Of a DNA stretch of 6,656 nucleotides, positions 1-6,615 are shown one piece after another (the first letter of the stretch is position 1; the number at the start of each line of letters is the position of its first letter). The translations under genes were made by a program, and so were the position numbers. Source of the DNA: Bacteroidales bacterium UBA3856. Lineage in GTDB: Bacteria > Bacteroidota > Bacteroidia > Bacteroidales > UBA932. A model generated the notes under the pieces. The model did not search any database. It had not been told where the DNA came from and saw only the letters and a program-made list of their open reading frames with translations. The stretch is from positions 6,344 through 12,999 of the forward strand of contig DGHE01000218.1 in assembly GCA_002392525.1 (NCBI GenBank). Reading direction: 5' to 3'.

Positions 1-1291
1 TGTTGGCGCCCTTCACGTAGTCGATGGTGCCGTCCGGCTGGGTGCCGTACTTGACGCACTGCTCGTGGATGCTCTTCATGATGAAGTGCAGTTTCTCGTC
101 CACTTCTGCTCCGCTCCAGGAGATGTGCTCGGCGTTCTGGGTCATTTCCAGGCCGCTGGTGGCGACGCCGCCTGCATTGACGGCCTTTCCGGGTGCGAAG
201 AGCACGCCGTTATGCTGGAAGAAGTGGATGGCCTCGGGCTGGCAGCCCATGTTGGAAACCTCGCAGCAGCACCAGCAGCCGTTTGCCTTCAGTTCCTTGG
301 CATCTTCCTCGGAGAGTTCGTTCTGGAAGGCGCAGGGGAGAGCGATGTCTACAGGAATGCTCCAGGCCTTCTTGCCGGCGGTAAACACGGCCTTGCCAGG
401 GAACTTGTCGGCCATATCCTGCACCTTGTTGCGGTTGGAGGCGCGCATGACGAGCATGTAGTCAATCATTTCCTTGGTAATGCCTTCGGGGATGTGGCAT
501 ACGCCGTCGGGGCCGGAGATGGCCACAACCTTGGCGCCCAGTTCGGTGGCCTTGATGCAGGCGCCCCAGGCTACGTTACCGAAGCCGGAGACAGCCACCT
601 TCTTGCCCTGGATGTCCTTGCCGGCCTTCTGGAGAAGGTGCTGGGTGAAGTACAGAGCGCCGAAGCCGGTGGCCTCCGGGCGAAGGATGCTGCCGCCCCA
701 GGTGCCGCCCTTGCCGGTGAGCACGCCGGTATTGTACTGGCGGGCCAGTTTCTTGTACATGCCATAGAGGTAGCCAATTTCACGGCCGCCCACGCCTACG
801 TCACCGGCAGGGATATCCTGGTCGGGGCCGATGCAGTTCCACAATTCCAGCATGAAAGCCTGGCAGAAGCGCATGATTTCGTCGTTGGATTTTCCTACGG
901 GGTCGAAGTCGGAGCCGCCCTTGGCACCGCCCATCGGAAGGGTGGTGAGAGCGTTCTTGAACGTCTGCTCGAAGCCCAGGAATTTGAGCATGGAAGGCGT
1001 TACGGCTTTGTGGAAGCGGAGACCTCCCTTATAAGGACCGATGGCACTGTTGAACTGGATACGGTAACCGGTGTTGGTCTGGACCTCGCCTTTATCGTCA
1101 ATCCAGGTGACGCGGAAAGTAAAGATGCGGTCCGGCTCTACCAGACGTTCCACAATCTTGGCTTTCTCGAACTCGGGATGCTGGTTGTAAACATCTTCAA
1201 TAGATTCCAGAACCTCTTGAACGGCCTGCAGGTACTCTTTTTCGAGGGGGTATTTGGCCTGCAAACGTGCCATGATGTCGGTTGTTTTCAT
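1..1291 (-). CDS. gdhA: NADP-type glutamate dehydrogenase, 3' end cut by window
   Basis: Cytoplasmic hexameric glutamate dehydrogenase, interconverting 2-oxoglutarate plus ammonia and glutamate, probably with NADP(H). I translated the minus strand from the ATG at 1291-1289 (MKTTDIMARL) and the frame stays open for 430 codons to the window edge. It ends in DYVKGAN, which in the E. coli-type enzyme lies about 16 residues before the C terminus, so nearly the whole protein is here. Visible motifs: GPYKGGLRFH (residues 85-94), PMGGAKGGSDFDP with the catalytic lysine K124 (119-131), PAGDVGVGGREIGY with the catalytic aspartate D164 (161-174), the RPEATGFG segment (204-211), the Rossmann motif GFGNVAWG (236-243) and PVDIALPCAFQNEL (313-326). 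Two oddities: GGAKGG where E. coli has GGGKGG, and a cysteine cluster CWCCCEVSNMGC (339-350) where E. coli-type enzymes have an AVAEGANMP-like stretch. The gene is divergent from the operon starting at 1478 and has its own promoter. The family is certain; cofactor choice is inferred. Confidence 0.96.
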   Translation of the reverse strand, partial: MKTTDIMARLQAKYPLEKEYLQAVQEVLESIEDVYNQHPEFEKAKIVERLVEPDRIFTFRVTWIDDKGEVQTNTGYRIQFNSAIGPYKGGLRFHKAVTPSMLKFLGFEQTFKNALTTLPMGGAKGGSDFDPVGKSNDEIMRFCQAFMLELWNCIGPDQDIPAGDVGVGGREIGYLYGMYKKLARQYNTGVLTGKGGTWGGSILRPEATGFGALYFTQHLLQKAGKDIQGKKVAVSGFGNVAWGACIKATELGAKVVAISGPDGVCHIPEGITKEMIDYMLVMRASNRNKVQDMADKFPGKAVFTAGKKAWSIPVDIALPCAFQNELSEEDAKELKANGCWCCCEVSNMGCQPEAIHFFQHNGVLFAPGKAVNAGGVATSGLEMTQNAEHISWSGAEVDEKLHFIMKSIHEQCVKYGTQPDGTIDYVKGAN

Positions 1292-1354
1292 GATTTGAAT
1301 GAAAGTTTAGTGTTGTTGGTTATAATGTTTAAGGAATTTGCTTTGATTCCGTCA

Positions 1355-1385
1355 CAAATTTATGTAATAAAATAGTAATTAACAA
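1355..1385 (-). promoter_or_regulatory. Predicted gdhA promoter, Bacteroidota type
   Basis: On the minus strand there is a TAAATTTG box (plus-strand positions 1362-1355), matching the Bacteroidota -7 consensus TAnnTTTG. A TTG lies at 1385-1383, separated by 20 bp, inside the 19-21 bp spacing known for the -33 element. Transcription should begin near 1351, giving a leader of about 60 nt before the gdhA ATG. Both boxes and the spacing are seen directly; promoter activity is inferred. Confidence 0.65.
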
Positions 1386-1440
1386 ATAAATTGAAAAAAG
1401 ATTCGGCGTAAAAAAGGTGGCCTTTGTAACAATAAATTAC

Positions 1441-1448
1441 TATCTTTG
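1441..1448 (+). promoter_or_regulatory. Predicted -7 box for the three-gene operon
   Basis: TATCTTTG fits the Bacteroidota -7 consensus TAnnTTTG. It would give a start near 1452 and a leader of roughly 26 nt to the ATG at 1478. The upstream half is weak: the nearest TTTG (1423-1426) is only 14 bp away rather than 19-21, so the promoter may need an activator or an alternative sigma factor. The weak -33 match lowers my confidence. Confidence 0.55.
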
Positions 1449-1477
1449 TAGACTTTTTGCAAACTAATTCATTTGTG

Positions 1478-3082
1478 ATGAAAAAACTGACTTTTGCACT
1501 GTCTCTGGTGACGCTTGCCGCGGCCGTAGTTTCCTGCGGAAACGGCCGCTCCAAAGCCGAGCGCCTGCTGGAGAACTATGCTGAGGTGACCATTCCCGCT
1601 CCGGACCTTTCGGGAATCACCGACAATGGTAAGGAGGTTCTCAACCTTTACCGTTTTGCTGCAGACCAGGCCGATGCCATCTACTGGCAGCAGGTCTTCG
1701 GCTCCAAGGATTTCTTCAGCGCTCTTCCCTCCAAGGCGGAACGAGATTTTGCCGAGGTAAACTACGGCCCCTGGGACCGTATAGACAACCAGCCCTTCCT
1801 GGAAGGCTTCGGCCCCAAGCCGGCCGGCGCCCGTTTCTACCCGGAAGACATGACTGCAGAAGAATTCGAGGCGCTGAAGGATCCCAACAAGGAAAGTGCT
1901 TACACCCTCATTCGCCGCCGCATCGACGGTTCCCTGGAAGCGGTCTGGTTCCATGACGCCTACGCAGAGGAAGTGGAAAAGATTGCAGACCTTCTTCGCG
2001 CTGCCGCCGACATTACCATCAAGCCCAGCGTGCGTGCCTATCTCCTGGAGATGGCCAATGCTGTTCTCTCCGACGACTACTATGCCGCCAATCGAGCATG
2101 GCTGGAGATGACCGACAGCAAGATGGACCTTGTCATCGGCCCCACCGAGACCATTGACGACGCCCTTTATGGCAGGAAGGCTTCCTACGGTGCCTACGTT
2201 CTTTTGAAGAACCTGGAGCGCACGGCTTCCCTGCAGGCCCTCTGCGACCGTCTGCCGGAGTTGCAGGCCTCCCTGCCCGGAGACGCCGCCTACCATAACT
2301 TCACCCCCGGACGTCAGTCCAACATTTTCTCCTGCGACGTGCTCTACTACGGCGGTTATCCCAATGCCGGTTACAAGAACATCGCCGTCAACTTCCCCTA
2401 TGACGCCCGCGTACAGGAAGAGTTCGGTTCCCGTACCATCCTGTTCGACAATATCATCCGTGAAAAATACAACCGCACCGTGTTCCCGGCCGGCATGCTG
2501 CTCTTCGAGCCCGCAGACCAGGCCCACCTGGATGCCTCCGCCTTCTACTGGAACATCGTATTCCGTGAAGTGGCCCAGTCCCTGGGTGTGAAGGAAACCG
2601 TGAACGGAAAGGGAAGTGTGGCCGATGCCCTCGGCAACGAGGCTCTCACCATCGAAAAGCTCAAGTCCAATGTACTGGGCGCCTACCTGTGCATGCAGGA
2701 AGTGGATGCCCACCGCGTAGATGCCCTTATCATGAAGCAGGATGTCGTCGCTACATTCATTGCCAATATCATCCGTTCGGCCCGTTTCGGTGCCGCCGAT
2801 GCTACCGGCCGCGCCAACCTCATCATCTACAACTTCCTCGTGAACCAGGGCGCCATTACCCGCAAGGCTTCCGGCAAGTATGACATCGACTACGCCAAGG
2901 CGGAGTCTACCATTGCTTCCATGAGCGAGCTCGTGCTTTACATGCAGGCAACGGGAGACGCCAAGGGTGCCTCCGATCTGGTCGGCAAGTTTGCCAGCGT
3001 GCCTGCTACCCTTAAGGCCGACATCGTAAACCTGGAACTGGAAAAGATTCCGGTCGATATCCGTTTAACCTACGAAAGATAA
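1478..3082 (+). CDS. M49/DPP III-like lipoprotein, predicted non-catalytic
   Basis: Predicted 534-residue periplasmic lipoprotein. Residues 1-20 form a lipoprotein signal (MKK, hydrophobic core, lipobox VVSC with acylated C20). No acidic run follows the cysteine, so surface export is less likely. The start at 1478 is chosen because the signal peptide begins there; a TTG at 1457 would add seven residues and lies almost at the predicted transcription start. The body resembles the Zn-dependent hydrolases related to dipeptidyl peptidase III: GPTETIDDALYGRKASYGAYVLLK (GPTET at 221-225), NAGYKNIAVNFP (296-307) and VNGKGSVADAL (375-385), which in active relatives lies between HEVAHxLG and EExKADxxG. 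Here those motifs read REVAQSLG (363-370) and IEKLKSNVLG (392-401), so both histidines and the later acidic positions are lost. Proteolysis is therefore unlikely; a binding or scaffold role for the transporter and porin behind it is inferred. The family motifs are from memory, not from an alignment. Confidence 0.8.
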   Translation: MKKLTFALSLVTLAAAVVSCGNGRSKAERLLENYAEVTIPAPDLSGITDNGKEVLNLYRFAADQADAIYWQQVFGSKDFFSALPSKAERDFAEVNYGPWDRIDNQPFLEGFGPKPAGARFYPEDMTAEEFEALKDPNKESAYTLIRRRIDGSLEAVWFHDAYAEEVEKIADLLRAAADITIKPSVRAYLLEMANAVLSDDYYAANRAWLEMTDSKMDLVIGPTETIDDALYGRKASYGAYVLLKNLERTASLQALCDRLPELQASLPGDAAYHNFTPGRQSNIFSCDVLYYGGYPNAGYKNIAVNFPYDARVQEEFGSRTILFDNIIREKYNRTVFPAGMLLFEPADQAHLDASAFYWNIVFREVAQSLGVKETVNGKGSVADALGNEALTIEKLKSNVLGAYLCMQEVDAHRVDALIMKQDVVATFIANIIRSARFGAADATGRANLIIYNFLVNQGAITRKASGKYDIDYAKAESTIASMSELVLYMQATGDAKGASDLVGKFASVPATLKADIVNLELEKIPVDIRLTYER

Positions 3083-3097
3083 AACTAAGACTATAAA

Positions 3098-4543
3098 ATG
3101 GCAAAGAAATTCAACCTGAAGCTCTGGGTGTTCCTGCCGCTCGTGGTAGCTGTCACCGTCTTCCTCTGGGCTGTTCCGGTGTCGTTTTTCGGCATCGACT
3201 CCCTCACCGTCGTCCAGCAGCGTGTGATCTCCCTGTTCGTGTTCGCTGCCCTGATGTGGATCTTCGAGATCATCCCCAACTGGGCTACGTCCCTCCTGGT
3301 AATTGTGATAGCCCTCCTTACGGTATCCAATAAGGGTATCGGCTTCTTCTGCGATCCTCAGTATGGTACGCTGGTCCCTTACGCCCGTATCATGAGCTCC
3401 ATGGCAGACCCTGTGGTGATGCTGTTCCTCGGCGGCTTCGTGCTGGCCATCATGGCAGAACGCTACGGCCTGGATGTCACCCTGGCCCGTGCCCTCCTGA
3501 AACTCTTCGGCACCAACCCTTACGTGGTGCTCCTCGGTTTCCTCATCATGATCTCCATCTTCTCCATGTTCATGAGCAACACGGCCACCGCCGCCATGAT
3601 GCTGGCCCTCCTCACCCCGGTGCTGTCCAAACTTCCGGCCGACGACAAGGGTAAGGTCGGCCTGGCCCTGTCCATCCCCGTAGCCGCCAACCTCGGCGGT
3701 ATCGGCACCCCTATCGGCACGCCTCCCAACGCTACCGCCAAGGGCGCCCTGGAGCAGGCTGGTATCGACGTGAGCTTCGGTGAGTGGTGCGCACACATGA
3801 TTCCCTACGTGGTGATCATGATTGTGATTGCCTGGATCCTCCTCCGCGTGTTCTTCCCCTTCAAGACCAAGAAGCTGGTGCTGGAGATCCCGGAGAACAC
3901 CAAGCAGAAAGACTGGAAGACGTATGTGGTGTGGATTACCTTCATCGGTACCATCCTTCTCTGGGCAACCGAGAAACTTACCGGCATCAACTCCAATATC
4001 GTTGCCTGGATCCCGCTGGGCGTATTTACCGCCACGGGCCTGTTTGGCAAGGAAGAAATCAAGGAAATCAACTGGAATGTGCTGTGGCTCGTCGCCGGCG
4101 GCTTCTGCCTCGGATACCTGATGCAGGATACCGGTCTCGCGAAGGTGCTCATCCAGGCCATTCCCTTCGGCAGCATGTCCGTTGTGCTGGTCCTTGTGGT
4201 GGCCGGTCTGGTGTGCTACTTCCTCAGTAACTTCATCTCCAACTCCGCTACCGCTGCCCTCCTTATCCCTATCCTCATTGTGGTGGCTAACGGTATGGCA
4301 GACCCTGAGGCTGCCAACAATGCCAAGTTCCTGGCTATGGGCGGCACCAGCGCCATGATCATCTTCGTGGCCGTGTGCGCATCCATCGCCATGCTGTTCC
4401 CCATCTCCACCCCTCCGAATGCCATCGCATCGGCTACCGGTATGGTAGAGACCAAGGACATGACCAAGGTAGGTATCGTGATTGGCTTCATCGGCTTTGT
4501 CCTTGCCTACTTCTGGCTTACCAAGATTTTCCCGTTTGCTTAA
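3098..4543 (+). CDS. DASS/SLC13 (INDY-type) sodium:anion symporter
   Basis: Inner-membrane carrier of the divalent anion:sodium symporter family, 481 residues, about the usual length. Characterised members move succinate, malate, fumarate, 2-oxoglutarate, citrate or sulfate with sodium; the exact substrate cannot be read here. Many hydrophobic helices are visible, for example around residues 9-29, 44-75, 105-120, 142-175, 234-252, 277-290, 361-378 and 456-474. The two inverted-repeat halves each carry the family hairpin and substrate motif: SNTATAA (160-166) with GTPPN (207-211), and SNSATAA (381-387) with STPPN (437-441). These Ser-Asn-Thr tips bind carboxylates and sodium in VcINDY; the second is SNS instead of SNT. 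The start ATG lies 15 bp after the lipoprotein stop and its stop sits 1 bp before the porin ATG, so the three are almost surely co-transcribed and probably function together. Confidence 0.93.
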   Translation: MAKKFNLKLWVFLPLVVAVTVFLWAVPVSFFGIDSLTVVQQRVISLFVFAALMWIFEIIPNWATSLLVIVIALLTVSNKGIGFFCDPQYGTLVPYARIMSSMADPVVMLFLGGFVLAIMAERYGLDVTLARALLKLFGTNPYVVLLGFLIMISIFSMFMSNTATAAMMLALLTPVLSKLPADDKGKVGLALSIPVAANLGGIGTPIGTPPNATAKGALEQAGIDVSFGEWCAHMIPYVVIMIVIAWILLRVFFPFKTKKLVLEIPENTKQKDWKTYVVWITFIGTILLWATEKLTGINSNIVAWIPLGVFTATGLFGKEEIKEINWNVLWLVAGGFCLGYLMQDTGLAKVLIQAIPFGSMSVVLVLVVAGLVCYFLSNFISNSATAALLIPILIVVANGMADPEAANNAKFLAMGGTSAMIIFVAVCASIAMLFPISTPPNAIASATGMVETKDMTKVGIVIGFIGFVLAYFWLTKIFPFA

Positions 4544-4544
4544 T

Positions 4545-5804
4545 ATGAAAAAAGTAATACTTCTTGCAATGGCAGCGCTGCTCTCCGGCAGCGCCGCTTT
4601 TGCGCAGGAGGAAAAGCCTGCGCACTTCAAGCTCTACGGCTTCATCCGTAATTACCTGTCTGCCGATTCCCGCGCCGTGAACGCCGGTACCGAAGACCTC
4701 TATTTCTATATGCCCAAGGGCCATGACATGAAAGACGGTCTGGACCTGAACAGTGGCTTCAACTGGCGTTTTGTCTCCCTCACCACCCGTCTGGGCGTGG
4801 ACGTGTCCGGTTACAAGTGGGGCACCATGGGTGTCTCCGGCAAGGTGGAGGCCGACTTCTACAACCTCAGCGGCTCCGTTCCCGTGCTGCGCCTGCGTCA
4901 GGCTTTCATGAAGCTCACCTGGGACAACAGCCCCGTGGCTCTTACCCTGGGCCAGGCCTGGCATCCCATGGCCGCCGACATGCCGCACATGAACAATCTG
5001 GAGACCGGTGCTCCGTTCAATCCGTTCAACCGCAGCCCTCAGGTGACGGCCGACATCAATCTGGGCTCCGGTGTCACCCTCACCGCCAGCCTCCTGTACC
5101 TGAACCACTACCTGCCCACCGGTCCTGCCGGCAAGTCCAAGGATTACTACAAGTATGGCCTTCCCGAGGCTTACGTGGGAGTTACCTACAAGAACAGTAA
5201 GTTTACCGGTAAGCTGGGTGTGGATGTGGTGAATCTGCGTCCCTACCGCACCATCACCGACTGGCGCGTCGTTCCCGGATCCACAGACCCTGCCAAGACC
5301 ATCGAGGTCAAGAGCCTTCTCACCACCTTCTCTCCCTTCGTGTTCCTGCAGTACACCAGCGGTAAGTTCCAGCTGCGTGCCAAGAGCATCCTGGCTCAGG
5401 GAGGAGAGCATATGAACCTTCTGTCTGGTTACGGCATACACGCTTTCAATGAGGACGGTACCATCGAGTATACTCCCATGCAGGACTGGGCTTCCTTCGT
5501 GAGCTTCTCTTACGGAAAGAAGGTCCAGGCCATGTGCATGCTCGGTTATATGAAGCAGCTGGGCACCACCAAGGATGTGACGACCATCTGGATCAACAAT
5601 TCCGCCGACCAGCACATCCAGCAGGCCTTCCGTGCAACTCCTACCGTGGCCTGGAACCTGGGCAAGTTCACCGTGTCGCTGGAGTACAACCTCACCGCCG
5701 CCGAGTTCGGCAGCGGCGCCCGTAATGCCCGCGGCATGTGGGACGGCGACAAGGAGTGGATCCTCAATCACCGCTTCATCTGCATGACCAAGTTCAACTT
5801 CTAA
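4545..5804 (+). CDS. Outer-membrane porin-like beta-barrel
   Basis: Predicted 419-residue outer-membrane barrel. Residues 1-20 form a signal peptide ending AFA before Q21. The mature part alternates polar and hydrophobic residues in strands separated by Gly/Asn/Asp-rich turns, and it ends in a strand closing with phenylalanine (MTKFNF), the usual assembly signal. Distinctive stretches are FKLYGFIRNY (28-37), RLGVDVSGY (82-90), VEADFYNLSG (101-110), RLRQAFMKLTWD (116-127), GQAWHPMAADMP (136-147) and GEHMNLLSGYG (287-297); this pattern is familiar from uncharacterised Bacteroidales porin-like proteins and recalls DcaP-type dicarboxylate porins. No TonB box or plug domain is seen, so passive diffusion is likely. 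The start is the ATG at 4545, one base after the transporter stop, which suggests translational coupling; an in-frame upstream opening to 4482 is rejected because it would bury the signal peptide. The role as outer-membrane entry for the transporter's substrate is inferred from gene order. Confidence 0.85.
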   Translation: MKKVILLAMAALLSGSAAFAQEEKPAHFKLYGFIRNYLSADSRAVNAGTEDLYFYMPKGHDMKDGLDLNSGFNWRFVSLTTRLGVDVSGYKWGTMGVSGKVEADFYNLSGSVPVLRLRQAFMKLTWDNSPVALTLGQAWHPMAADMPHMNNLETGAPFNPFNRSPQVTADINLGSGVTLTASLLYLNHYLPTGPAGKSKDYYKYGLPEAYVGVTYKNSKFTGKLGVDVVNLRPYRTITDWRVVPGSTDPAKTIEVKSLLTTFSPFVFLQYTSGKFQLRAKSILAQGGEHMNLLSGYGIHAFNEDGTIEYTPMQDWASFVSFSYGKKVQAMCMLGYMKQLGTTKDVTTIWINNSADQHIQQAFRATPTVAWNLGKFTVSLEYNLTAAEFGSGARNARGMWDGDKEWILNHRFICMTKFNF

Positions 5805-6534
5805 GGATATCCTGCAGAACCAATCCGGCCAGCGTATGGCCGAAGATGGCTGTTATGTGCGCAAGGCTGCCGTTCACGCAGGCCTTGCGCACAATTTCTT
5901 GTGCCGGTTCCTGTGCCTCGCCCTTGTTCTCCAGCAGTTCTTGCGAGTACACGCAGAGAACGGGTTTGCCGGTAGTACGGCCTTCCTTGCGCATTTTCTT
6001 ACGGATGGCCCGGGCCAGCGGATCTCCCTGCACGTCCCAGAATTCGGCCACACGGATGCGTGTAGGATCTATCTTAAGGGCGGCCCCCATGGATGAGAAG
6101 AGAGTGGCAGGGGAGTGGGAGGCCAGCTCAATGAGGGCGGTCTTGTCCTTCAGGGAATCGATGCAGTCGATGACGTAGTCGTAGTCTTCCAGATGAAACT
6201 CCGCTGCGCTCTCGGGGGTGAAAAGAGCGTGGATGGCCGTAATTTGGGCCGATGGATTGATCTCCAGCAGCCGCTCCTTCATGGTTTCCACTTTGGAACG
6301 CCCCACCGTGAGGGTGGTAGCCATGAGTTGCCGGTTGACATTGGTGATATTCACGTTGTCGGCATCTACGATGGTAAGGTGAGCAATGCCGCTACGAACC
6401 AGGCTTTCTGCACACCAGGAACCAACGCCGCCTACTCCAAACTGGAGCACGCGGGAGGAGGCTATTCGCTGCATGCCTTCTTCTCCTGTGAGGAGGCGTG
6501 TCCGGTTAAAAATATCTTGTTGCGAAGCGTTCAT
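5794..6534 (-). CDS. tcdA: tRNA threonylcarbamoyladenosine dehydratase (TcdA)
   Basis: E1-like ThiF/MoeB-fold enzyme of 246 residues. TcdA uses ATP to cyclise the t6A at position 37 of ANN-decoding tRNAs into ct6A, in the cytoplasm. Motifs: FNRTRLLTGEEG near the N terminus (9-20), nucleotide loop GVGGVGS (33-39), VDADNVNITNVNRQ (56-69) with the family's aspartate and Asn-Arg-Gln, DCIDSLKDK (123-131), MGAALKIDPTRIRV (149-162), DPLARAIRKKMRK (171-183) and a C-terminal GSLAHITAIFG (222-232). These match TcdA better than ThiF or MoeB: the CxxC zinc pairs and sulfur-carrier partners of those enzymes are not seen. The start is the ATG at 6534; a TTG at 6552 in frame would add six residues but lies upstream of the predicted -7 box. 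Its sulfur-relay partners (CsdA/CsdE type) are not in the window. The stop overlaps the last 11 bases of the convergent porin gene. Confidence 0.93.
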   Translation of the reverse strand: MNASQQDIFNRTRLLTGEEGMQRIASSRVLQFGVGGVGSWCAESLVRSGIAHLTIVDADNVNITNVNRQLMATTLTVGRSKVETMKERLLEINPSAQITAIHALFTPESAAEFHLEDYDYVIDCIDSLKDKTALIELASHSPATLFSSMGAALKIDPTRIRVAEFWDVQGDPLARAIRKKMRKEGRTTGKPVLCVYSQELLENKGEAQEPAQEIVRKACVNGSLAHITAIFGHTLAGLVLQDILRS

Positions 6535-6539
6535 GGGTG

Positions 6540-6547
6540 CAAAGATA
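6540..6547 (-). promoter_or_regulatory. Predicted -7 box of tcdA, nearly leaderless
   Basis: Read on the minus strand this is TATCTTTG, a full match to TAnnTTTG. Only five bases (CACCC) separate it from the ATG at 6534, so with normal geometry transcription starts within about 0-3 nt of the start codon. No clear TTG is found 19-21 bp upstream; that stretch is an A-tract on this strand. Confidence 0.55.
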
Positions 6548-6572
6548 CACAATAATTCTTGTCTTTTTTTTG

Positions 6573-6580
6573 TATATTTG
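6573..6580 (+). promoter_or_regulatory. Predicted -7 box of the phosphomutase gene
   Basis: TATATTTG matches the Bacteroidota -7 consensus. It follows a run of eight T (6564-6571) and would start transcription near 6584, leaving about 32 nt of AT-rich leader before the ATG at 6616. The only nearby TTG (6559-6561) is 11 bp upstream, too close for a standard -33 element. Confidence 0.55.
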
Positions 6581-6615
6581 TAGCTACGCTAACAACCTAA
6601 CTAAAGATACATACT

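Larger units (their letters stand above)
1292..1477. other. AT-rich divergent intergenic region
   Basis: This 186-bp gap separates gdhA from the lipoprotein-transporter-porin operon. It is far richer in A and T than the flanking genes. It holds the predicted gdhA promoter (1355-1385) and the predicted operon promoter (1441-1448). I found no convincing hairpin or riboswitch, and no terminator is expected because both genes point outward. CTTTGTA occurs twice in the same orientation, at 1422-1428 and 1444-1450. Confidence 0.7.

Noticed and set aside
65..1375. Open frame of 436 codons on the plus strand opposite gdhA
   Set aside because: The minus strand encodes an unmistakable glutamate dehydrogenase; the plus frame is open only because of GC-rich codon use and runs through the gdhA promoter.
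1457..1477. Upstream TTG start adding seven residues to the lipoprotein
   Set aside because: The MKK signal peptide begins at 1478, and the TTG would lie almost at the predicted transcription start.
1478..3082. Active dipeptidyl peptidase or Zn hydrolase call
   Set aside because: The HExxH histidines and the second-motif acidic residues are replaced, so an active-enzyme name would mislead.
4482..4544. N-terminal extension of the porin by 21 residues
   Set aside because: It lies inside the transporter coding sequence and would put residues ahead of a normal signal peptide; the ATG at 4545 directly after the stop fits better.
3065..4630. Open frame of 521 codons on the minus strand opposite the DASS gene, rich in His, Gly, Glu and Asp
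   Set aside because: It mirrors hydrophobic codons of the transporter, resembles no family I know, and spans the ends of three real genes. Other long antisense frames at 1469-2713 and 4518-5771 are rejected for the same reason.
6564..6571. Run of eight T as an intrinsic terminator
   Set aside because: No stem precedes it and both neighbouring genes are transcribed away from it; it is better seen as part of the divergent promoter region.
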